Position numbers and translations under genes: made by a program. A stretch of DNA of 43,554 nt from positions 1 to 43,554 of the forward strand of contig NZ_QMKK01000053.1 in assembly GCF_003287875.1 (NCBI RefSeq), in the 5' to 3' direction. Below are positions 16,581 to 24,054 of this stretch, in pieces (the stretch's first letter is position 1; each line of letters starts with the position of its first letter). Source of the stretch: Martinezella tropici (GTDB taxonomy: Bacteria; Pseudomonadota; Alphaproteobacteria; Rhizobiales; Rhizobiaceae). The notes under the pieces were generated by a model. The model saw only the letters and a list, made by a program, of their open reading frames with translations, did not search any database and had not been told where the DNA came from.

Positions 16581-17558
16581 ATGATTCATATACGCTGTCT
16601 TGCGATCTCTATCGCTTTGATATTTTCAAGTCCGGCTGTCGCCGCTCCCATAGCCGCTCAGGATGTCAATGGCGCTGCCATCACGTCCATACAGACCGAA
16701 GCGCCGGGCAAGAAGCCGAGCAAGCCTGACGCAGCGATCATCAAACTTCAGGTGCTGCTGGATCGAGCCGGCTCCTCTCCTGGTGCTGTCGATGGCTATG
16801 CCGGAGAGAATCTCAGTAAAGCAATTGCAGGATTTGAAGCTTTGCAACGGCTTCCCATCGATGGAAAACTCGATCCAGAGGTACTCCGACGGATTGAGGA
16901 TCAGCTTCCCGTCATTCAGCCATATGTCATAACGTCGGATGACGGGAAGGATCTGGTGAAGAGCATTCCCAAGGACTATGGCGAGCAAGCCAAGATGGAT
17001 CGCCTCGGCTATACGAGCATCGGCGAAAAATTAGCCGAACGTTTCCATATGAGCATCGCTCTCCTGAAAGCGCTCAATCCGACCGCGTCTTTTACCTCGG
17101 GTGAAACAATCATGGTTGCGATGCCTGGCGAGGCAAAGACCGGCGTGGTGAAGCGGATCGAGGTTCACAGAAAGTTGGGCCAGGTATTCGCCTTTGCGGA
17201 AGACGGGTCGCTGTTGACGATCTACCCGGCCACGATCGGCAGCGAGGAATCGCCCTCCCCCTCAGGCTCACACAAGGTCAAGGGCGTCGCTCGATTGCCG
17301 ACATATACCTACAATCCGAAGATCAATTTTCAACAGGGTCGCAATAAGAGGATCCTGAAGCTGCCAAGCGGGCCGAACAATCCGGTCGGCACGGTCTGGA
17401 TCGATTTGACCGAACCCACTTATGGCATCCACGGGACACCGGATCCAGAGCTCATCGGCAAAGTCGGCTCTCATGGATGTGTCCGCCTGACAAATTGGGA
17501 TGTGGAGGAGCTGGCAAGGATGGTAAAACCGGGCGTGATCGTTGAATTTGTCGATTGA
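16581..17558 (+). CDS. L,D-transpeptidase (YkuD) with peptidoglycan-binding domain
   Basis: This is an exported cell-wall enzyme that makes 3-3 cross-links or attaches proteins to peptidoglycan. It has a signal peptide (about residues 1-22, ending AVAAP), a PG_binding_1 domain (about 50-95: LQVLLDRAGSSPGAVDGYAG), a LysM-like segment (about 150-185) and a C-terminal YkuD domain. The catalytic motif is YGIHGT followed by SHGCVRL with Cys300. All active-site residues are present. It lies 39 bp after the kinase gene in the same direction but is functionally unrelated to sugar use, so read-through rather than a shared role is likely. Confidence 0.92.
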   Translation: MIHIRCLAISIALIFSSPAVAAPIAAQDVNGAAITSIQTEAPGKKPSKPDAAIIKLQVLLDRAGSSPGAVDGYAGENLSKAIAGFEALQRLPIDGKLDPEVLRRIEDQLPVIQPYVITSDDGKDLVKSIPKDYGEQAKMDRLGYTSIGEKLAERFHMSIALLKALNPTASFTSGETIMVAMPGEAKTGVVKRIEVHRKLGQVFAFAEDGSLLTIYPATIGSEESPSPSGSHKVKGVARLPTYTYNPKINFQQGRNKRILKLPSGPNNPVGTVWIDLTEPTYGIHGTPDPELIGKVGSHGCVRLTNWDVEELARMVKPGVIVEFVD

Positions 17559-17960
17559 TCATCGGCCAGAATCCGCATCGGGCAATTGCCGGTGGATCTC
17601 GCTATTCGCGAGGTAGAAAATCAGATTGTTCATCCTCCGGGATTGACCCTAGGACGGCCGGCAAAAGCCCATGTCAGCAAATGCAACTCATCCGATACAA
17701 CACGGCCATATTTGCGCCGCGATCCGTGAAGAATGCTGACGCGAAGCGGATGAGGAAATTAAGGGCGGGCAAATAATCTTTCCGCGACCGCCGAGGTTCC
17801 CGCCTCCGTTAGGTCGTCATTCAGCAAAGCAGCGCACAATTATGATGTCTGGATCTGAGCGCATGGCAGCCGGACTTGTGTGGCGGGCGGACTGCCAAGA
17901 TCGTGGTTGTCTGCTACGGCGCATGTGGATCCAGAAAATTTTGACAGGAGATTTATTTTC
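17559..17960. other. intergenic region, no supported gene
   Basis: About 400 bp separate the L,D-transpeptidase from the next exported protein. Short open frames here lack a ribosome-binding site and family resemblance. An AGGAG at 17946-17950 serves the GTG start at 17961. No clear terminator or palindrome was recognised. Confidence 0.5.
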
Positions 17961-18968
17961 GTGCGGTTGAGATATGCCATTCGAAGCGTCGCCCAGATGC
18001 TCAGCCTTTGCTCTCTTACCATCATCATCCCTTCAACATCGCAATCTCTTGCCGCGGAGCGCCAATCGGATATTCCGGCATGGCTGAATGCCTATGTCGG
18101 CGAAGGCGACGGTCAGATTGCCCGACCGATTCTGCAAAGGGCGCGCGCGCTTTACATGCAGAAGATGAGCGAAGGCAAGGTCAGGAATCCCTGTTATTTC
18201 GCTATGGATGCAACCCGGCCGAACAATCCGGCTGACGGCAAATCGGCAGGGCGTTTCTATATCGTCTGCGAGGCGACGCAGACATTCCGGGTGGTTTCAT
18301 CGGGCCACGGCAGCGGCCGCGATCTCAAGGGCGTCGTCGACTTCGGCAATGGCCGGATGTGCGCGAGGAACTTCGGCAACGCGATGGATTCGAACCTGAC
18401 GGCCGGCGGGTCTTATGTGACGGAAGAAACGAAAACCACCTTCAAGGGTTATTATCGGATTTCGCAGACGAAGGATGCTGCTTTCCTTCGCACATTCGTG
18501 CAGTTCGACGGTGTTGGCGAAACCGCCAATGCACGCGCCAGGGCGATTGGCGGCCATGCGGCTGCAAAGGTTGCCGGTATCTGCATGAAGAAGGATCCGC
18601 AGAGCCCCTATGCCAATCGCGACGGATACGTTCCGCTCGGGAAGCTGGTGGAATATGCGGGAGGCCGCAGCGATGGCTGCACGAGCTGGTCGACATCGGA
18701 TGCCAATCAGATCATCTCCATGGTGAAGGACAATCCAACGACCCTCTACATCTATCCTGAATCCTCGGACATCAACGCAGTCGCCAAGGCCGTTGCAGCC
18801 GGGCGCTCTCCAGCACAGTCCGGATTGTATTGGAACGAGTCCTGCCTGAAGGAAATCGGCACTCCGAAATTTTGGCCGAAGGAAACCTTGGAGCCGATCA
18901 TCGCGCAATACAAGAACGACCATCCGGCACCGCCGCCGCGGCCGATACCGATTTGCGACCAGCAATGA
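17961..18968 (+). CDS. exported protein, possible murein L,D-transpeptidase-like (YkuD_2-type) domain
   Basis: This is a secreted protein of about 335 residues. A signal peptide is seen (RYAIRSVAQMLSLCSLTIII, cleavage near SLAAE). The C-terminal half contains GYVPLGKLVEYAGG and GRSDGCTSW, which resembles the S-x-GC catalytic turn of the PF13645 L,D-transpeptidase-like family. I start it at GTG 17961, ten bases after an AGGAG; a frame opening at 17880 would put 27 charged residues before the signal peptide. Position beside a true L,D-transpeptidase supports a cell-envelope role. The domain call is tentative. Confidence 0.68.
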   Translation: MRLRYAIRSVAQMLSLCSLTIIIPSTSQSLAAERQSDIPAWLNAYVGEGDGQIARPILQRARALYMQKMSEGKVRNPCYFAMDATRPNNPADGKSAGRFYIVCEATQTFRVVSSGHGSGRDLKGVVDFGNGRMCARNFGNAMDSNLTAGGSYVTEETKTTFKGYYRISQTKDAAFLRTFVQFDGVGETANARARAIGGHAAAKVAGICMKKDPQSPYANRDGYVPLGKLVEYAGGRSDGCTSWSTSDANQIISMVKDNPTTLYIYPESSDINAVAKAVAAGRSPAQSGLYWNESCLKEIGTPKFWPKETLEPIIAQYKNDHPAPPPRPIPICDQQ

Positions 18969-19449
18969 CGTCGGTCTAGTCACAATGACTGAAAATTAAG
19001 GCAGGAGGATCAGTGGCAACAGGTATGGGCCGCTGTCTCCTGTTTCTGAGGCGAGTTAGTATGCGGACGAACAGCCTGTCTTCGTCACGCAATTTACACA
19101 GATGCGACGGTATGAAAGTTCGATATAGCTTCCGATAGCGAATTTACTTCAATGAAATCAATCTGCTAGCGAGCGATGAAATTCAGTCGAAAACGATCGA
19201 ATTTGCAAACCAGGACTATCCCTACTGCCAGCACATCTCTGTACTTTTATGCCTTTTTTGCCAGCAAATGTCTACCCTTCCGGCTGTTCATAACTCCAAG
19301 CGCCCTCCCCTAAAAGATCCGATGCAGGGTAGTTATCATTCGCTGCGGAGGCAGCGAAATATCTTGAGCTGTACGCAATGCCAGAGTTATTTCGTCGTGG
19401 TGCCAACTGAAACCGACCATCAGATCCTCAATGCTGTTAACGGGACATG
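18969..19449. other. intergenic region downstream of repC, no supported gene
   Basis: About 480 bp lie between converging genes. A 42-codon frame from GTG 19013 has an AGGAGG only four bases away and no recognisable product. A 61-codon frame at 19268 has no ribosome-binding site. AT content is higher than in the flanking genes. In some repABC plasmids the centromere lies downstream of repC, but no palindrome like those near repA was found here. Confidence 0.5.
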
Positions 19450-20751
19450 CTAAGCGATCTTGCGCACGGCTGGGGCCATATTCGCCCGAAGAAGGCTCAT
19501 GAGCATAGGACCGATGGCAAACGCTCCTTTCTCCGCTCGCCGTGTCAAATCGCGAAGATAGGCACCGGCGGAATTGATACGGGAGCCACGTTGGAGGATG
19601 CAGGCGATGACGGTCGCAGCGTTTTCCACTCCCATGGCAGCGCAGGCCCCTCCATAGGTTCCCGGACTGACATCGAGCATCGATTTGACGACGAGTGAAG
19701 CAGAGAGCAGATCGCGCCAGCTCTTGATCTGTCCGGTCGGGCCGTAAGCGGTGATCTCTGGGCATGCTCGCAAAATGAGATCGAGCGGGAAGGACTTCAA
19801 CTCTGTTCCGGTGCCAATCTCCGGGTGACTACCGTCGGGCGTACAAGGCATCGGCGGCAGAGTTTCGGAAGCTGGGGGGATGTTCACGAGAACTGGAGTT
19901 GTCCGCGGAGCGAAGCTTCGTGGAGAGGCATTTTTTGTGGACGTGGCTTCAGATTCAATTTGGGATTCGGAGTCTGAATTCTGTATGTGCCGCTCATTTT
20001 GATAGGGATTGGCGCTTAGTTTCGCAGTTTCTGCATGTGTTTCCAATCGGTTGACGATTTCGTCACGCAGACGGCCGAGTTTCCCCAACAGCGTCTCCAA
20101 CTGTGCCACGTTCGGCGAACGCGGAAGGTCATCAATGAGCGCGCGAAAGCCTGAATGGACGGCTTCCCAAGGGCCTTCAATATCCTCGGCAATGGCGGTT
20201 TCGATGAGCTTGGCGATATCGCGCCGGTGGAGGCTGATGTGCTCGCGTAGACCCTGCATGTGCAATCGCTCGGCAACGACCTCGGCGGCGAGATGCTCGA
20301 TCTCGTCGGCGCGGGACAGAAGAGGCGCCAAGGAGAAACCATAAGCCTCATTGAGATCCCCTGCCCTGTTCCGGCGAGCGTAGCGCTTGCCGTTGGGGCT
20401 ATCCCGGCGGACAAGAAGCCCGGCAGCGATCAGGACAGCGAGGTGACGGCGGATTGTCTGTTCCGCCATGCCATGCGCGCGCAACGACAATTGTGCGTTT
20501 GAAGGAAATACGATCAGGTTGGCGTCATCCGAGAGTTCGCTCTTCGGATAGAAACTCAAGAGCGCATTCAACACGGCCAGCGCTCGATCCGTCACGCCCA
20601 GCAAGGGCTTGGCTTCACAGAGCGCACGATAAATCTTCCACTTGTCGACGGACCTGACGGATTTCCCATGATCGGCTCTTCTTTGAGCTATCAACATGGC
20701 AAGCGTCATCGGCCGCCGCCCAAAAGGCGTCGTCACATGTTCGGCTTCCAT
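19450..20751 (-). CDS. repC: RepC replication initiator
   Basis: RepC is the essential initiator of repABC replicons and acts on an origin inside its own gene. This one has 433 residues. The N-terminal DNA-binding half includes TPFGRRPMTLAMLIAQRRA and DKWKIYRALCEAKPLLGV, followed by a winged-helix segment (LSLRAHGMAEQTIRRHLAVL). An acidic/polar linker (about 265-300) leads to the C-terminal domain (GPTGQIKSWRDLLSASLVVKS). Its start codon lies 155 bp after the repB stop, and that leader carries the antisense RNA gene. RepC level normally sets copy number. Confidence 0.97.
   Translation of the reverse strand: MEAEHVTTPFGRRPMTLAMLIAQRRADHGKSVRSVDKWKIYRALCEAKPLLGVTDRALAVLNALLSFYPKSELSDDANLIVFPSNAQLSLRAHGMAEQTIRRHLAVLIAAGLLVRRDSPNGKRYARRNRAGDLNEAYGFSLAPLLSRADEIEHLAAEVVAERLHMQGLREHISLHRRDIAKLIETAIAEDIEGPWEAVHSGFRALIDDLPRSPNVAQLETLLGKLGRLRDEIVNRLETHAETAKLSANPYQNERHIQNSDSESQIESEATSTKNASPRSFAPRTTPVLVNIPPASETLPPMPCTPDGSHPEIGTGTELKSFPLDLILRACPEITAYGPTGQIKSWRDLLSASLVVKSMLDVSPGTYGGACAAMGVENAATVIACILQRGSRINSAGAYLRDLTRRAEKGAFAIGPMLMSLLRANMAPAVRKIA
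19926..20015. other. candidate origin of replication, AT-rich segment inside repC
   Basis: Within repC a stretch of about 90 bp is visibly richer in A and T than the rest of the gene, including gcattttttgtgg and cttcagattcaatttggg. It includes a TTCAGA/TCTGAA inverted pair. It encodes the polar linker. repABC origins map to an AT-rich region in the middle of repC, so this is the best candidate here. The call rests on composition and family knowledge only. Confidence 0.4.
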
Positions 20752-20810
20752 TTTCTTTCACCTACGTTGTGGCAAAAGAAGTCTGCTCACCAAAACGATG
20801 CCAAAGACTC

Positions 20811-20839
20811 TTGACTGTGATTCGGGGAAATGCGATTCT
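20811..20839 (+). promoter_or_regulatory. predicted promoter of the antisense ctRNA
   Basis: TTGACT at 20811-20816 and GATTCT at 20834-20839 are separated by 17 bp, a good sigma-70-type spacing. Transcription would start near 20846, opposite to repABC, and run into the hairpin terminator at 20860-20896. Confidence 0.6.
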
Positions 20840-20845
20840 CGATTT

Positions 20846-20897
20846 GCTTAAGATCAGAGAAGGGCTTCCACGACGGCGTCGTTTGGGGGCCTTTTTC
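20846..20897 (+). ncRNA. repABC counter-transcribed RNA (ctRNA, IncA-type antisense RNA)
   Basis: The 155-bp repB-repC gap has the layout known for repABC plasmids: a small RNA transcribed against the operon that represses repC translation and gives incompatibility. A promoter-like pair precedes it. Its 3' part (20860-20893) forms a long stem with loop GGC, pairing aagggcttccacgac with gtcgtttgggggcctt by Watson-Crick and G-U pairs with one small bulge. A run of five T follows at 20892-20896. The predicted length is about 50 nt. The exact start is inferred. Confidence 0.75.
20860..20896 (+). terminator. factor-independent terminator of the ctRNA
   Basis: A GC-rich hairpin (5' arm 20860-20874, loop 20875-20877, 3' arm 20878-20893) is followed by TTTTT. 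In the opposite orientation the same sequence lies in the repC leader and can fold as the attenuator-like stem used in ctRNA control. Confidence 0.7.
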
Positions 20898-20906
20898 TTT
20901 TGCGGG

Positions 20907-21908
20907 TTACGTATCCTTTCCTTCTTGGAACTCGTTGAAGAGAGATTGCAACCTCTCCTGTACGAACTGATCGAAGCCGGGGGCGGCCTTGCTGTCGAAA
21001 ACAAAGGTCGCGCGCGCCGGCGTTCGCTTAAACGTCACCGGAACACCGGCTATCGATGATGGCGTAACAGCTGCCTTGGCGGATGCTGGTTTACCGATTG
21101 CAAGAACCAGCGCCCGCTGAAAGCGCGCATCACTGGACAGCTGACGCTGGTTGTCCGCGGACAACTCAGCCACGATTGGTTCCGAGGGGACGCTCTCGAG
21201 ACGTTCTCCGAGCTCTAGCCAGCGCCTGCGGCCAATTTCGGGGGCGGGGCCGATCGCGCTGATGAGAGCGAGAGGCACTTGTCTGGTAACGATGAGCATC
21301 TTCGAAAGCGCTGCCTTGTCCACGCCGAGTGCGGCCATGATGACATCGCGACCGAAACCGCGCTGCTCAAGGCGCAACGCGAACAATGCGCGCTCGATAT
21401 AGGATAGGTTCGTGCGGGCACTGTTTTCCTGGCCTTGACTGACCACCAGCTGATCGTCGGTGAGCTGACGCACGACTGCACGCACCTTGATGCTGAGCTC
21501 TTTTGCCGCCGCCAGTCGACGATGGCCGTAGGCGACCTGAAAACGCCCGCGGGATTCCGGATGCGGGCGTACGAGGATTGGCACCTGCTGGCCGTGTTCG
21601 CGTATCTGCTCGACCAGCTGACCAAGCTCGACGGGATCGATTTCCAGACGATCGGTAACGAATGATCCATCGACAAGCTCGGGATCGATATCGACGACCG
21701 TCTGACCTTCCGCCAGTTGCCGTTCGAGATCGCTGGCTCGTTCCATCTTCTCCGTGATATTTCCGAGCGTCCTGGTGATGCCGCCCACCGGAGCGGAGCC
21801 TCTTGCCTGCGGCAGGAAGCCAGCGATCGGACGATGGTCCTTTGGCGCCGGTGCCTCCGTGCGGCTCGTATTCGGCGCCGAGATTTCGAGAAGGTTTTTG
21901 CGCGCCAT
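20907..21908 (-). CDS. repB: RepB plasmid partition protein (ParB family)
   Basis: This is the centromere-binding protein of the repABC partition system. It has 333 residues. The N-terminal Lys/Arg-rich start (MARKNLLEISAPNTSR) and GxxR-type segments precede the ParB/sulfiredoxin-like nuclease fold with VRPHPESRGRFQVAYGHRRL (GHRR motif). A helix-turn-helix follows in GFGRDVIMAALGVDKAALSK. Only four bases separate it from repA, so the two are translated together. A 16-bp palindrome resembling the parS candidates upstream of repA lies inside this gene at 21150-21165. Confidence 0.97.
   Translation of the reverse strand: MARKNLLEISAPNTSRTEAPAPKDHRPIAGFLPQARGSAPVGGITRTLGNITEKMERASDLERQLAEGQTVVDIDPELVDGSFVTDRLEIDPVELGQLVEQIREHGQQVPILVRPHPESRGRFQVAYGHRRLAAAKELSIKVRAVVRQLTDDQLVVSQGQENSARTNLSYIERALFALRLEQRGFGRDVIMAALGVDKAALSKMLIVTRQVPLALISAIGPAPEIGRRRWLELGERLESVPSEPIVAELSADNQRQLSSDARFQRALVLAIGKPASAKAAVTPSSIAGVPVTFKRTPARATFVFDSKAAPGFDQFVQERLQSLFNEFQEGKDT
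21150..21165. promoter_or_regulatory. parS-like palindrome inside repB
   Basis: The sequence gttgtccgcggacaac is a perfect 16-bp palindrome. It shares the core gtccgcggac and 14 of 16 positions with the two sites upstream of repA. It encodes ordinary RepB residues (LSADN), so its perfect symmetry within a gene suggests it is also a protein-binding site. Confidence 0.5.
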
Positions 21909-21912
21909 CTAT

Positions 21913-23106
21913 TTATTTCCTTCCCCAGGTTAGGCGAATATGCGTCTCGATCTCGCTGTTGACGAGATTGAGCGAATCCAGAGCGCGGTCATAGGTACCC
22001 CTGGTGAACTGGGCACGCTCGACCTCGTAGAGGGTCTGTTTGGTGACGCCGGCATCGGCAACGGCCGTCGACTTGACCATTGCGTTATGGAGCATGCGGT
22101 TGCCGAAGATTGCCTTCATGAAACCGGTCATCTGGCTTTGTGGTCCGTCGTTTGGCTCGAAGCGCGTCACGAGGTAACGCATCCAGTCATAACTGGTGCG
22201 CCCCCCTGCTCTCTCGACGACGGACATGAGCTCGCTCGTCATCGTCAGAAACTGCGACATGGACATAACGTCGAGCATCTGCGGATGCACGGTGATGAGG
22301 ATCGATGTCGCGGCACAGAGTGCCGACATCGTCAGAAAGCCGAGTTGCGGCGGGCAATCGATGACCACCACATCGTAGAAACTTTCGATCTCGGTCAGGA
22401 CTTCGCCTATGCGGGCAAAGAACATCGTCTCGGCCTTGCCGGCAGCCATTGCACGCGGCGTCTCGTGCTCGAATTCCATGAGTTCGAGATTTCCGGGGAT
22501 CAGATGCAGATTTGGCGTGTAGGTCGAACGAACGATATCGGCTATTGGGCGAGGGCCCTCATAACGAATGGCCCCATAAAGCGTTTCGTTTTCGCCGACG
22601 TCGATCTCGGGCTGGTGCCCGAACAGAGCTGATAGGGATGCCTGCGGATCGAGGTCGACCGCAAGTACGCGGTAGCCTCTCAACGCCAGATATTGCGCGA
22701 AATGGGCTGCAGTGGTCGTCTTGCCGGAACCGCCCTTGAAATTCATCACCGAGATGATCTGCAGTTTTTCGGTTCCGCGGCGCCAAGGCACGTATTTAGG
22801 CGTTCCGTTTCGTTCGTCGAGAACCTTACGGATCCGATCCATGTCTTCGGCCGTATAGAGCCGCCGTCCATTGGCAAGCGGATCCGGCCCATGGCCTTCG
22901 GCTGCGATCTGGCGGAGGTAACCTTCCCCGATGCCGATAAATGCGGCGGCCTCAGCCGGCGAAAACATCCGCATAGTTTTCTGTGACTGAGGCGGAAAGA
23001 GCTTTGCCTGATGCTGCTGGAGCTGATAAGACAGCTCTTGCGCATCTGTTGCCAGAAGCGTTGGTAGATGCTCTTGATCGTCTTGGAGCACGAGACTCGG
23101 CTGCAT
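21913..23106 (-). CDS. repA: RepA plasmid partition ATPase (ParA family)
   Basis: RepA is the Walker-type ATPase that moves plasmid copies and represses its own operon. It has 397 residues. An N-terminal MerR-like helix-turn-helix (FSPAEAAAFIGIGEGYLRQI, about 48-67) precedes the deviant Walker A motif KGGSGKTT (about 124-131), then LAVDLDPQASLSALFG (Walker A'), and VVIDCPPQLGFLT (Walker B). It is the first gene of the repABC operon. Two operator-like palindromes lie 17 and 46 bp upstream of its start. Confidence 0.97.
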   Translation of the reverse strand: MQPSLVLQDDQEHLPTLLATDAQELSYQLQQHQAKLFPPQSQKTMRMFSPAEAAAFIGIGEGYLRQIAAEGHGPDPLANGRRLYTAEDMDRIRKVLDERNGTPKYVPWRRGTEKLQIISVMNFKGGSGKTTTAAHFAQYLALRGYRVLAVDLDPQASLSALFGHQPEIDVGENETLYGAIRYEGPRPIADIVRSTYTPNLHLIPGNLELMEFEHETPRAMAAGKAETMFFARIGEVLTEIESFYDVVVIDCPPQLGFLTMSALCAATSILITVHPQMLDVMSMSQFLTMTSELMSVVERAGGRTSYDWMRYLVTRFEPNDGPQSQMTGFMKAIFGNRMLHNAMVKSTAVADAGVTKQTLYEVERAQFTRGTYDRALDSLNLVNSEIETHIRLTWGRK

Positions 23107-23122
23107 GGTTATTTTCCCAATT

Positions 23123-23163
23123 AACTGCGCAATTGTGACGGATTGCCGCTGAACTACGCAGTT
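23123..23163. promoter_or_regulatory. candidate RepA operator pair in the repA promoter region
   Basis: Two related 12-bp near-palindromes, aactgcgcaatt (23123-23134) and aactacgcagtt (23152-23163), lie 29 bp apart just upstream of repA. Each differs by one base from the perfect palindrome aactgcgcagtt. The second borders a tattat/tataac stretch on the minus strand that could be the -10 box. RepA-RepB autorepression at such a place is known for the family; the exact site is inferred. Confidence 0.5.
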
Positions 23164-23341
23164 ATAATATGCTCCGATTCGTGGCCGTTTTACAAATGCT
23201 TAAACAAAAGGCAGTTTTTGGCTGCTTTTTGCGCATGCATAGGCTGCCGTTCGCTCCGAGCGGCGGGTTTCGCTCCCTTGATATCCTTGCTGTGTGTGCT
23301 TGTGTCGGTATGCGCGGCTGGCGCGCAGCCTTCGATGAGAG

Positions 23342-23357
23342 GTAGTCCGCGGACTAC
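23342..23357. promoter_or_regulatory. candidate parS site, copy 1
   Basis: The perfect 16-bp palindrome gtagtccgcggactac is repeated exactly at 23422, 80 bp away, and in variant form inside repB. repABC centromeres are short perfect palindromes of this size that bind RepB. Confidence 0.6.
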
Positions 23358-23421
23358 TTGCGCCATTCCTTCCATGGCGCCACGACGGCAACAGGATTGA
23401 GGTGAGGGGCTTAGGAGATCG

Positions 23422-23437
23422 GTAGTCCGCGGACTAC
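23422..23437. promoter_or_regulatory. candidate parS site, copy 2
   Basis: This is an exact second copy of gtagtccgcggactac, in the same intergenic region. The spacing of 80 bp centre to centre (about 7.6 helical turns) would allow RepB loading at both sites. Confidence 0.6.
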
Positions 23438-23574
23438 ACCGGTCGGCCGGGTAATGGATAAGTTCCGGCGCTCATCGGCATCCAGGCCGACGCCATTCGA
23501 GGCGGGCAGCGCCATGAAGCGGTATGATGAGTTCACTCGATGGGCTGCCGGGATGCGGTGGCCCGCCTGGCGTA

Positions 23575-24054
23575 TCAACGCGCAACGCGGTCCGTACGCC
23601 TGTTGCCGAGAAGAGATGCCCGAATGAGCTCTGCTTTGCTCAACACCGGCGGCGGGCTTGGTTCGTCGTGATGAGGGGCCGTCTTGGTCTGCGTCTGGCG
23701 GAGTGCGATCAGACGCTGCTGTGCCGCAAGCCTGTCTTCGGCCGAGAGCTGCTCGACCGGATTGCCGGCGAGATCGTGACGCATCGAATTCGGCTGCGCG
23801 CAGGCCTGGTAATATCGCTTGGAATGAAGAAATGCGCTGGTCGCGCGACGGAGCGACATGACCGGCACGTCGGGCTTCAGCAGCGGGCGGATCTCATTCC
23901 AGAGGCCGAGCGCGAAAGGACGGATGAGGTCGCCGGCCTTGATAGGCAGGATGTCGATAGGGCGAAGCAGGAGCGCATTGATCGCAGCCGCCTTTTTGAC
24001 ATCGAGCTCGGTCGCAGTGACCGGCTGGCGATCGGTCGTCCAGGGTTCTTCCAT
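23575..24054 (-). CDS. ProQ/FinO-family RNA-binding protein
   Basis: This is a predicted RNA chaperone of 159 residues. The ProQ/FinO core is seen at about residues 44-115. RPFALGLWNEIRPLL aligns with the RPLKIGIFQDL region of E. coli ProQ, SLRRATSAFLHSKRYYQAC with LRSALRLYTSSWRYLY, and RHDLAGNPVEQLSAED with RVDLDGNPCGELDEQ. A short N-terminal part (about 40 residues) and a Gln/Lys/Pro-rich tail flank it. AGAGGA precedes the ATG. It points the same way as repABC and lies just upstream of it. The family binds terminator hairpins and helps sense-antisense pairing, so the adjacent ctRNA is an attractive target (inference). Confidence 0.85.
   Translation of the reverse strand: MEEPWTTDRQPVTATELDVKKAAAINALLLRPIDILPIKAGDLIRPFALGLWNEIRPLLKPDVPVMSLRRATSAFLHSKRYYQACAQPNSMRHDLAGNPVEQLSAEDRLAAQQRLIALRQTQTKTAPHHDEPSPPPVLSKAELIRASLLGNRRTDRVAR

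Larger units (their letters stand above)
23107..23574. other. repA upstream region with operator and parS-like palindromes
   Basis: This 468-bp gap between repA and the ProQ/FinO gene holds no supported gene. It carries the operator-like pair at 23123-23163 and two identical palindromes at 23342-23357 and 23422-23437. A promoter for repABC must lie here. Confidence 0.65.

Noticed and set aside
19013..19141. 42-codon frame from GTG with an AGGAGG in front
   Set aside because: The spacing is too short, the product is unrecognised and codon use is not biased; no support for a gene.
19268..19453. 61-codon frame with CTQC motif next to repC
   Set aside because: No ribosome-binding site, overlaps the repC end, and no similarity recognised; the Cys pair is probably chance.
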